Of a stretch of 5,931 bases of DNA, positions 1-5,500 are shown one piece after another. Source of the stretch: Cyanobacteria bacterium OH_CFB_184 (lineage in GTDB: Bacteria > Cyanobacteriota > Vampirovibrionia > Gastranaerophilales > Gastranaerophilaceae); assembly GCA_023414155.1 (NCBI GenBank), contig JAEZOG010000247.1, positions 1 through 5,931 of the forward strand. Reading direction: 5' to 3'. Position numbers and translations under genes: made by a program. Each line of letters begins with the position of its first letter. Position 1 is the stretch's first letter. A model generated the notes under the pieces. That model was not told the DNA's origin, did not search any database, and saw only the letters and a list, made by a program, of their open reading frames with translations.

Positions 1-551
1 TTATTGTTTTTTCTGTTATTGTCATAGCCTGTTTGTGGGCTTTTATTTCTGCTGGAATAATAACAAAAAATTACAAGGCTAAAATAAAAAACGAAGATTT
101 TTCTAAAAAAGAAGTTGATATAGAAAATCTGCTTGTCACAGAGACCAAAGACGGACAGAAATTGTGGGAATTATTCGCTGATAGCGGGCATTACGACAAT
201 AAAAATAATATAGTTTTGCTGAATGATATTATAGGTAATTTCTACGAGGCAGGCTCTGTGGTGGCAAGTTTTAAATCTACTCAGGGAACTTATAATGCTG
301 AAAATAAAAAAATAGTTTTGTACAATGATACAATTATTGTTTATAAGGACGGCTCTAATGTTCGCGCAAATAGAATAGTTTGGGCGGGTAAAGACCAAGA
401 TATTAAAGCGGAAGGCAAAATCAGGCTCGAAAAGCCTAATCAAGCCATTATATATGGATCTAATGCCGTTTTAAAACATGATCTGTCTGACTTTAAAATA
501 CAAGGTAGAACAAGAACAGAGCTTTATGGTAAAGGAAATATGTCGTTATGA
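1..551 (+). CDS. lptC: LptC-like LPS export protein, 5' end cut by window edge
   Basis: The frame is open from base 3 to the TGA at 549-551, giving 182 visible residues. It has no stop before the window edge, so the true start lies upstream, and a TTG at 33 inside the hydrophobic stretch is not a credible start. Visible residues 1-20 (IVFSVIVIACLWAFISAGII) form one membrane helix, followed by a basic stretch and a periplasmic domain. That domain has the LptC pattern: LWELFADSGHYD at about residues 54-65, then FYEAG, a GTYN turn, and short alternating strands ending near KIQGRTRTEL. LptC proteins (about 190 residues in E. coli) are bitopic; they dock on LptFG in the inner membrane and hand LPS to LptA through a beta-jellyroll. 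Probably only a few to about 20 residues are missing. The overlap with an lptA-like gene supports the call. LptC sequences diverge strongly, so the family is assigned from pattern and context. Confidence 0.82.
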   Translation, partial: IVFSVIVIACLWAFISAGIITKNYKAKIKNEDFSKKEVDIENLLVTETKDGQKLWELFADSGHYDNKNNIVLLNDIIGNFYEAGSVVASFKSTQGTYNAENKKIVLYNDTIIVYKDGSNVRANRIVWAGKDQDIKAEGKIRLEKPNQAIIYGSNAVLKHDLSDFKIQGRTRTELYGKGNMSL

Positions 552-1501
552 AAAAGTTTATGATTTTAATATTAGTGGTTTTTTGTTTTGCTGGAGTTTG
601 TTACGCAGCAAATTTAACAGTTGAATCAAACAAGCAATCGTTTAGCGATCAACAAAATAAAATATTATTAGACGGTAACGTAAAAGTTAAAATGGATGAC
701 ATAAATGTTTCCAGTCCAAGAGCAGAAGTTGATCTTGATCCAAGTACAAAGCAAGTTAAAAGCGTAAGCTTTTTAGACAATGCATATTCTTATCAGGTTA
801 AGGACAATAAAAAGCACGAAATCAAAGCAAACATAATAAAGATGTCTTTATTAAACAAGGTAATAGTTGCAGAAGGAAATGCTCAGTCTTCTGTTGCTGA
901 AAATAAAAAGCCGCTAATCGTTGTTACTGCAGATAGACAAGAGTATAACAATAATACTAATGTAATGAAAGCTGACGGCACAGTAATTGTTTATTATAAG
1001 GACGTAGAAACTTTTTCAAATTCTGCGATTGTTGATTTGACAAAGAAAAATGACATCCGCAGAATACAGTTAATAGGAAATGGTGTCATAAAGCAAAAAA
1101 ATAACGTCATCAAAGCAAATAGATTCAGCTATGATACTCAAAGACAAGAAGCAGTCGCTACAGGTAATGTTTTTACAGATGTTAATTCTGAAGATGGAAC
1201 GGCAATAAAAGTTTGGTCAAACTATCAAATGTATGATCAAAAAAATAATGTATTAGTTGCAAGCGGAAATGCTATAATTAAATATAAAGAGTATACCGCT
1301 ACAGGACCTAAAGCTACTGTATTTCCGGATAAGAAAACTAATAAGTTAAACGAAGTTGTCTTTTTAGGTCGCGCGAAAATCGAACAGCAAGGTAGAACAA
1401 TCGAAGCTGATAGAATAAGAATGACAATTGATCCTAAAGATTTTTCTGCTGAAGGTAATGTAAGAACTTTCATTCCAAATATTAAAGATATAGATGAATA
1501 A
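548..1501 (+). CDS. lptA: LptA/OstA-family periplasmic LPS transport protein with three tandem repeats
   Basis: This 317-residue protein begins with a Sec signal peptide (MKK, hydrophobic residues 4-17, likely cleavage after CYA at 18-20). The rest is rich in beta strands with the recurring phrases of OstA/LptA domains: LDGNVKVK (41-48), AEGNAQ (108-113), ATGNVF (204-209), ASGNAIIK (238-245) and AEGNVRT (301-307). It would sit in the periplasm and form part of the bridge carrying LPS to the outer-membrane LptD. E. coli LptA has about 185 residues; here the mature part is three similar units of about 96 residues. The ATG overlaps the upstream TGA (ATGA), and AAAGGA at 531-536 can serve as ribosome binding site, so translation is probably coupled to lptC. 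No lptB follows. It is far too short to be LptD, which has a large C-terminal barrel. The family call is firm; its exact role in the bridge is inferred. Confidence 0.85.
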   Translation: MKKFMILILVVFCFAGVCYAANLTVESNKQSFSDQQNKILLDGNVKVKMDDINVSSPRAEVDLDPSTKQVKSVSFLDNAYSYQVKDNKKHEIKANIIKMSLLNKVIVAEGNAQSSVAENKKPLIVVTADRQEYNNNTNVMKADGTVIVYYKDVETFSNSAIVDLTKKNDIRRIQLIGNGVIKQKNNVIKANRFSYDTQRQEAVATGNVFTDVNSEDGTAIKVWSNYQMYDQKNNVLVASGNAIIKYKEYTATGPKATVFPDKKTNKLNEVVFLGRAKIEQQGRTIEADRIRMTIDPKDFSAEGNVRTFIPNIKDIDE

Positions 1502-1530
1502 TTAATCTAAACATTATTGATTGAATTAAA

Positions 1531-1556
1531 AAAGACGGGTTACAAAACCCGTCTTT
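1531..1556. terminator. bidirectional intrinsic terminator between lptA and gyrA
   Basis: AAAGACGGGTT (1531-1541) and AACCCGTCTTT (1546-1556) form a perfect 11-bp stem closed by an ACAA loop. On the plus strand it is followed by AATTTTTATAT. On the minus strand the stem ends in a run of six T including its own last bases. The hairpin lies 29 bases after the lptA stop and 18 bases beyond the gyrA stop, so it can end both converging transcripts. Confidence 0.9.
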
Positions 1557-1574
1557 AATTTTTATATGTTTTTG

Positions 1575-4118
1575 TTATTCAACGTCTGTAAGTTTTGTTT
1601 GTTCTGCAGAGATTGATGGCTCTTCTGAGTCTGATTCTAACCCTGATAGCTCACATTCATCATCTGGAACAACAATCTTGTTAACGGCTGTAACAACATC
1701 ATTATTCATTAGATTTTGGATTTTAACACCTGTTGCAGGTCTTCCTTGTCTTGAAATATCTCCGGCTTTTATTCTGGAAACGATTCCATTTGCAGAAACA
1801 ACCATTATTTCATCACATTCATTTACTATTGTTAGTGCAACAAGTCTTGATGATGATGTTTTAAATTTAGTTGCAATTAAGCCTATTCCGCCTCTGTTTT
1901 GTGGTCTGAATTCAGATAGCTTAGAACGTTTTCCAAAACCGTCAGAAGTGATTACAAGCAAGTCTGCATCATAATCTCTAGGTACGATGTCTGAACCGAT
2001 GATTGTATCACCTGTTCTTAATTTCATCGAGTTTACGCCTCTTGCGCTTCTTCCTAGAGGTCTTAAGTCGCTTACTCCGAATCTGATAGCCATACCGCAG
2101 CTTGTACCGATGATTATTTCATCATTGTCTTCAGCTTGGTTAACCCAATTTAGAGTATCGCCTTCTTCTAGGCCTATAGCAATGATTCCATTTTTTCTGA
2201 TGTGCGCGAAGTTATCTAAAGCAATTCTCTTAATGAAGCCGCCTTTTGTAAGCATGATTAAGTTTGAATTTTTAGAGAAGTCACTAACAGGAACTACTGC
2301 TGTAATTTGCTCGTTTTGTTCGATTGGAAGAACGTTAACGATTGGAAGTCCTTTAGCTTGTCTTGAACCTTCTGGGAAGTCATATACATTCAAGCTGTAT
2401 ACTGTTCCTTTGTTCGAGAAGAACAATACTTTGTCATGCATCATTGCAGTAAAGAAGTGTCCGACATCATCGTCTTCTTTTGTTTTTATTCCGCCTTTGC
2501 CTCTTGTGGCTCTATTTTGGCGTTCAAATGTATCTAGAGAAATACGCTTGATGTATCCTTGACGAGTGATGAATACTGCCATAGGGATATTTGGAGTCAA
2601 ATCTTCAATTGTCATTTCGTCCATTTGAGGAAGAATTTGAGTTCTTCTTTCGTCTCCGTATTTTTCTTTATCTTCTAAAAGTTCTTCTTTTATGATGTTT
2701 AAAACTTTTTGTCTATCAGCAAGAATTGCCTCATATTCAGCAATTTTCAGTTTTAAGTCATCATATTCAGCTTTTATTTTATCTTGTTCTAATCCGGTTA
2801 ATCTTCTTAACTGCATTTCAAGAATTGCATTGGCTTGATCAGTGTCTAAGCCAAAACGTGACATTAGTCCATTTCTTGCAGCTTCAGTAGTTGGAGATTT
2901 TTTAATCAAGTCTATTACTTCATCCAGACTGCCAAGTGCAATCAATAAACCGGCTAATATGTGTGCTCTCATTTTTGCTTTTTTCAAGAAGAAAACAGTT
3001 CTTCTTGTTATGATTTCAACTCTGTGTTCAACAAATTCATTAAGAACTTCAAGCAGGTTCATCAATCTTGGTTGTTTTCCAACAAGTGCAAGCATGTTAA
3101 CGCCGAAAGAAGTTGTTAATTGCGTATGTTTGAACAAGTTGTTTTTAACGACTTCAGGTTTCGCATCACGTTTTAGTTCAACAACTATACGCATACCGTC
3201 TCTGTCAGATTCGTCTCTTAGATCAGAAATGCCTTCTAGTTTTTTATCTCTGACTAGTTCAGCAACTTTTTCTATCAAAGCGGCTTTATTGACCTGATAA
3301 GGAATTTCTGTAATTACTATTGCAGTTCTTGCCTGACGTCCGTTACCGCCTGGGATTTCTTCAAATGTTGAAACTGCTGACATTTTTACAGAACCACGTC
3401 CTGTTAAATAAGCTTGTCTAATTTCTGATACACCGATGATACTTGCTGCAGTCGGGAAGTCTGGACCTTTAATGTACTGCATTAAGCCTTCTACGGTTAT
3501 TTGTGGATTATCAATGAGAGCAATTGTTCCATCGACTATTTCATTAAGGTTGTGTGGCGGAATGTTTGTCGCCATACCAACTGCAATACCGCTTACTCCG
3601 TTTAAAAGCATCATAGGAAGTCTTACGGGAAGAACAGATGGCTCTTCTAATGAACCGTCAAAGTTTGGAACAAAATCAACTGTTTCACAATCAATATCAG
3701 CAAGCATAGCTGTTGTGATTTTGTGCATTCTGGCTTCTGTATAACGCATCGCTGCTGCTGAGTCGCCATCGACAGAACCAAAGTTCCCGTGACCGTCGAT
3801 TGTCTGATATCTTGTAGAAAAATCTTGAGCCATTCTAACAAGAGACTCGTATACTGCAGTATCACCGTGAGGGTGATATTTACCCAGTACTTCCCCGACG
3901 ATTCTTGCGCATTTTTTAAATGGCTTATCGGGAGTCATGCCAAGTTCATTCATGGCAAAAAGTATTCTTCTGTGAACAGGCTTTAGCCCGTCTCTTACAT
4001 CCGGTAATGCTCTTCCTACGATTACTGACATTGCGTAATCAATGTATGAGCGTTTCATTTCATCTCTTATATTAATTGGAACTATTTTTCCGTCTTCAAA
4101 CAAATTCTGTTGACTCAA
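1575..4118 (-). CDS. gyrA: DNA gyrase subunit A
   Basis: This 847-residue type IIA topoisomerase subunit cuts and rejoins DNA; with GyrB it introduces negative supercoils in the cytoplasm. The N-terminal breakage domain shows [20 protein letters not shown] (24-43), KPVHRR (46-51), KYHPHGD (80-86) and [10 protein letters not shown] with catalytic Tyr126. The quinolone-contact positions (Ser83 and Asp87 in E. coli) are Thr87 and Glu91, which occur naturally in susceptible species. From about 513 a six-bladed C-terminal pinwheel begins, then an acidic tail (818-847). The GyrA box in the first blade is degenerate, Q534-NRATRG; a closer match, QNRGGIG, is at 740-746 in blade five. Length (E. coli 875) and the complete pinwheel favour GyrA over ParC. 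The start is TTG (minus-strand 4118-4116): AAAGGGG ends seven bases before it, an in-frame stop lies at 4133-4131, and the next Met (21) is inside the conserved region. No gyrB is adjacent. Confidence 0.95.
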   Translation of the reverse strand: MSQQNLFEDGKIVPINIRDEMKRSYIDYAMSVIVGRALPDVRDGLKPVHRRILFAMNELGMTPDKPFKKCARIVGEVLGKYHPHGDTAVYESLVRMAQDFSTRYQTIDGHGNFGSVDGDSAAAMRYTEARMHKITTAMLADIDCETVDFVPNFDGSLEEPSVLPVRLPMMLLNGVSGIAVGMATNIPPHNLNEIVDGTIALIDNPQITVEGLMQYIKGPDFPTAASIIGVSEIRQAYLTGRGSVKMSAVSTFEEIPGGNGRQARTAIVITEIPYQVNKAALIEKVAELVRDKKLEGISDLRDESDRDGMRIVVELKRDAKPEVVKNNLFKHTQLTTSFGVNMLALVGKQPRLMNLLEVLNEFVEHRVEIITRRTVFFLKKAKMRAHILAGLLIALGSLDEVIDLIKKSPTTEAARNGLMSRFGLDTDQANAILEMQLRRLTGLEQDKIKAEYDDLKLKIAEYEAILADRQKVLNIIKEELLEDKEKYGDERRTQILPQMDEMTIEDLTPNIPMAVFITRQGYIKRISLDTFERQNRATRGKGGIKTKEDDDVGHFFTAMMHDKVLFFSNKGTVYSLNVYDFPEGSRQAKGLPIVNVLPIEQNEQITAVVPVSDFSKNSNLIMLTKGGFIKRIALDNFAHIRKNGIIAIGLEEGDTLNWVNQAEDNDEIIIGTSCGMAIRFGVSDLRPLGRSARGVNSMKLRTGDTIIGSDIVPRDYDADLLVITSDGFGKRSKLSEFRPQNRGGIGLIATKFKTSSSRLVALTIVNECDEIMVVSANGIVSRIKAGDISRQGRPATGVKIQNLMNNDVVTAVNKIVVPDDECELSGLESDSEEPSISAEQTKLTDVE

Positions 4119-4125
4119 AACCCTA

Positions 4126-4132
4126 CCCCTTT
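4126..4132 (-). promoter_or_regulatory. ribosome binding site that decides the gyrA TTG start
   Basis: On the minus strand AAAGGGG is followed by a seven-base spacer and then TTG AGT CAA. The in-frame TAA at 4133-4131 overlaps this site, so no longer reading is possible. This fixes the TTG as the start. Confidence 0.75.
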
Positions 4133-4148
4133 ACTGTGTCCTTATTAT

Positions 4149-4176
4149 ATTTTAGCACAAATAGGAGTTTGGGCAA
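4149..4176 (-). promoter_or_regulatory. candidate sigma-70 type promoter of gyrA
   Basis: Read on the minus strand, TTGCCC (4176-4171) matches four of six bases of a -35 box. After a 16-base spacer comes TAAAAT (4154-4149), five of six for a -10 box, preceded by TGC as in extended -10 promoters. A perfect TATAAT (4149-4144) overlaps it and could serve as an alternative -10. Transcription would start near 4142-4137, giving a leader of about 20-25 bases that still contains the ribosome binding site. Confidence 0.55.
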
Positions 4177-4199
4177 TATTTACTTGAGAGTGTAAAGTT

Positions 4200-4228
4200 T
4201 TGGTGACATTGTTAATCAATGTAACAAA
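4200..4228. promoter_or_regulatory. 29-bp imperfect palindrome, possible operator
   Basis: The arms TTGGTGACATTG (4200-4211) and CAATGTAACAAA (4217-4228) are complementary at 10 of 12 positions around the five-base centre TTAAT. The innermost six pairs (ACATTG/CAATGT) are perfect. It lies between two divergent genes, about 24 bp upstream of the putative gyrA -35 box and about 75 bp before the start of the small gene. This is the size and symmetry of a site for a dimeric regulator. No T-run follows and the stem is weak, so a terminator is unlikely. I cannot name the regulator. Confidence 0.35.
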
Positions 4229-4247
4229 TAAAAGAAGCACTGAAATA

Positions 4248-4273
4248 ATATATTTAGTATATACTTTATATAT
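4248..4273. promoter_or_regulatory. AT-rich palindrome in the likely promoter region of the small gene
   Basis: The half-sites ATATATTTAGTAT (4248-4260) and ATACTTTATATAT (4261-4273) pair at 11 of 13 positions, with a perfect ten-base core AGTATATACT (4256-4265). The core contains TATACT (4260-4265), a plausible -10 box that would start transcription about 30 bases before the ATG at 4302. I find no convincing -35 box at the right distance. The symmetry may be an operator over the promoter, or chance in sequence this rich in A and T. Confidence 0.25.
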
Positions 4274-4301
4274 ATGTAAGTACAAGATAAGGTGACCAAA
4301 G

Positions 4302-4472
4302 ATGGCAGCTCAAGCATGTTCAAATCTAGATAAAAAACTAGCTGAGTTGTACTCTGAAAAAATCACAGTCAATCTTGAACAAAAATCTTCCATATCGCCT
4401 GATGATTTTTGGAAGTCAATGCAAGTAATAGCTCTAAATAATAAAGCAATCTTGAACATAGCGAATAAATAA
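4302..4472 (+). CDS. small protein of unknown function, 56 residues
   Basis: The ATG at 4302 opens a 56-codon frame ending in TAA at 4470-4472. AAGGTG (4289-4294) sits seven bases before the ATG, one of the best ribosome binding sites in the window, and an intrinsic terminator closes the unit at 4547-4572, so a real small gene is likely. The protein begins MAAQACSNLDKKLAELYSEK, which looks like an amphipathic helix (residues 8-20). A middle part follows with SISPDDFWKSMQVIALNNKA (30-49) and a C-terminal NIANK. It is mildly basic, with one Cys (6) and one Trp (37), and has no signal peptide, membrane segment or metal-binding motif. SPDDFW reads like a helix N-cap, suggesting two helices. I do not recognise the family. 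A frame on the opposite strand (4498-4310) lacks a ribosome binding site and is probably a shadow. Confidence 0.7.
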   Translation: MAAQACSNLDKKLAELYSEKITVNLEQKSSISPDDFWKSMQVIALNNKAILNIANK

Positions 4473-4515
4473 AATTTTATAAACAAACGGAGTCTCAAGG
4501 AGTTTTCAAATTTAT

Positions 4516-4530
4516 CCCCCCTTCACCCCC
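4516..4530 (+). other. C-rich tract in the 3' untranslated region of the small gene
   Basis: CCCCCCTTCACCCCC stands out in a sequence where C is scarce. It lies 43 bases after the small gene's stop and just before its terminator, so it should be transcribed. Nearby G-rich partners in the same transcript are few: two GGAGT copies at 4489-4493 and 4499-4503. The tract may therefore be unpaired in the RNA. C-rich unpaired stretches are used by some bacterial small RNAs to mask G-rich ribosome binding sites; whether this one does so is inference. Confidence 0.4.
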
Positions 4531-4546
4531 TATTTTAATCAAAGTG

Positions 4547-4572
4547 CCCGAGCAAAACTTGGGTTTTTTTTT
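4547..4572 (+). terminator. intrinsic terminator of the small gene
   Basis: CCCGAG (4547-4552) pairs with CTTGGG (4558-4563), including one G-U pair, around the loop CAAAA. Nine consecutive T follow (4564-4572). This is a standard Rho-independent terminator. It separates the small gene's transcript from lipA, whose ATG lies 55 bases downstream. Confidence 0.85.
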
Positions 4573-4605
4573 GCAATTTTTTCGTGAGTAAATTATGCTT
4601 ATATT
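4571..4605 (+). promoter_or_regulatory. candidate lipA promoter
   Basis: TTGCAA (4571-4576) and TATGCT (4594-4599) are separated by 17 bases and each match four of six consensus bases. TATATT at 4600-4605 is an alternative -10 box. Because the preceding transcript should end at 4572, lipA needs a promoter in these 55 bases. The leader would be very short, and the ribosome binding site is weak (AGGT at 4611-4614, or GGTGGA at 4619-4624, which is too close to the ATG). Confidence 0.35.
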
Positions 4606-4626
4606 AAATTAGGTAATTGGTGGAAT

Positions 4627-5481
4627 ATGAAAAGGCTTCCTGAATATTTAAAGCGTGGAATAATTAACACAGACTCTACAAAAGCAGTTAGAGGTGTTTT
4701 AAAGGATAAATGCCTAAACACTGTTTGTGAATCTGCAAGATGCCCGAATAAAAATGAATGTTACACGAAGAAAACCGCAACTTTTTTGATTATGGGTACA
4801 ACTTGTACTCGTAATTGCAGGTTCTGTAATATATCAGCCGGTAATCCTTTGCCATTGGATATTGATGAACCAAAGAAAATTGCAGATGCAGTTAAAGATT
4901 TGGGTCTAAAATATGTGGTAATAACATCTGTTACAAGGGATGATCTAGACGATCAAGGTTCTTATCATTTTGCAAAAGTCATTGAAGAAATTAGATCATC
5001 ATTGCCTTCAGTTAAAATTGAAGTATTAACACCTGATTTTCAAGGCAGGACGGATCTTATAGATGTTGTCATAAAAGCTGGACCGGACGTTTTTAATCAT
5101 AATATTGAAACTGTTCCTTCCTTGTATTCAAAAGCTAGATCCAAGGCTACTTATGAGAGATCATTGAATGTACTAAAATACATCAAGGAAAATGGGAACG
5201 GTATTCTTACAAAAACGGGCTTGATGGTTGGGCTAGGTGAAACTAAGCAAGAACTTATAGACGTTTTTTATGATTTAAAGAAAATTGACTGTGACATTGT
5301 GACAATAGGGCAGTACATACAGCCTACAAAACAACATTTGACTGTAGAAAAGTATTATGAACCGAGTGAATATCAAGACTTAAAGTTAGAAGCAAAGAAA
5401 ATTGGGATAAACCACACTTTCTTTGCTCCTTTAGCAAGAAGTTCATATAAGGCTTTAGAAGTATTTGAATCAGATAAATAA
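4627..5481 (+). CDS. lipA: lipoyl synthase (radical SAM)
   Basis: This 284-residue cytosolic enzyme inserts two sulfur atoms at C6 and C8 of an octanoyl group bound to a carrier domain, making the lipoyl cofactor of 2-oxoacid dehydrogenases and of GcvH. Both iron-sulfur sites are intact. The auxiliary cluster motif is Cys34-X4-Cys39-X5-Cys45 (CESARCPNKNEC), and the radical SAM motif is Cys60-X3-Cys64-X2-Cys67 (CTRNCRFC). The C-terminal RSSY (271-274) holds the serine that ligates the sacrificial cluster. Other family landmarks are TSVTRDDLDDQG, EVLTPDFQG, FNHNIETV, KTGLMVGLGET and TIGQYIQPTKQH. Length is near the usual 290-320, with short ends. An in-frame stop at 4585-4587 and no alternative initiation codon before 4627 support the ATG. 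The octanoyl transferase gene (lipB or lipM) is not next to it in this window. It appears to be transcribed alone. Confidence 0.97.
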   Translation: MKRLPEYLKRGIINTDSTKAVRGVLKDKCLNTVCESARCPNKNECYTKKTATFLIMGTTCTRNCRFCNISAGNPLPLDIDEPKKIADAVKDLGLKYVVITSVTRDDLDDQGSYHFAKVIEEIRSSLPSVKIEVLTPDFQGRTDLIDVVIKAGPDVFNHNIETVPSLYSKARSKATYERSLNVLKYIKENGNGILTKTGLMVGLGETKQELIDVFYDLKKIDCDIVTIGQYIQPTKQHLTVEKYYEPSEYQDLKLEAKKIGINHTFFAPLARSSYKALEVFESDK

Positions 5482-5500
5482 AAACCTGGTTTTATTTATC
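5473..5500. terminator. palindrome over both stop codons of lipA and the convergent gene
   Basis: GATAAATAAAA (5473-5483) and TTTTATTTATC (5490-5500) are perfect reverse complements around ACCTGG. Each arm contains one gene's final Asp-Lys-stop codons (GATAAATAA). The 11-bp stem is all A-T except its outermost pair and no clear T-run follows, so it is at best a weak bidirectional terminator. Only ten bases separate the two stop codons, and no other terminator is visible between the genes. Confidence 0.4.

Noticed and set aside
21..32. Lipobox-like VIAC in the LptC-like membrane helix
   Set aside because: The hydrophobic stretch continues well past the Cys (LWAFISAGII), unlike a lipoprotein signal, and LptC proteins normally keep the helix as an anchor.
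33..35. TTG as start codon of the lptC-like gene
   Set aside because: The frame is open to the window edge and the TTG falls in the middle of the membrane helix; starting there would cut the helix and drop ten hydrophobic residues.
1678..3744. Several long plus-strand open frames (for example 1987-2562, 2842-3297 and 3436-3744) opposite gyrA
   Set aside because: They lie wholly inside the conserved gyrA gene, lack ribosome binding sites and encode low-complexity Ser/Leu/Pro-rich translations typical of antisense shadows.
1575..4118. ParC (topoisomerase IV subunit A) instead of GyrA
   Set aside because: A full six-bladed C-terminal domain, 847-residue length and acidic tail fit GyrA better; the degenerate box alone does not outweigh this.
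4200..4228. FNR/CRP-type or NtcA site
   Set aside because: TTG-N5-CAA lacks the TTGAT-N4-ATCAA spacing, and GTA-N8-TAC is not present, so the palindrome cannot be assigned to these regulators.
4310..4498. Minus-strand 62-codon frame overlapping the small gene
   Set aside because: It starts at TTG without a ribosome binding site and has no terminator, whereas the plus-strand frame has both signals.
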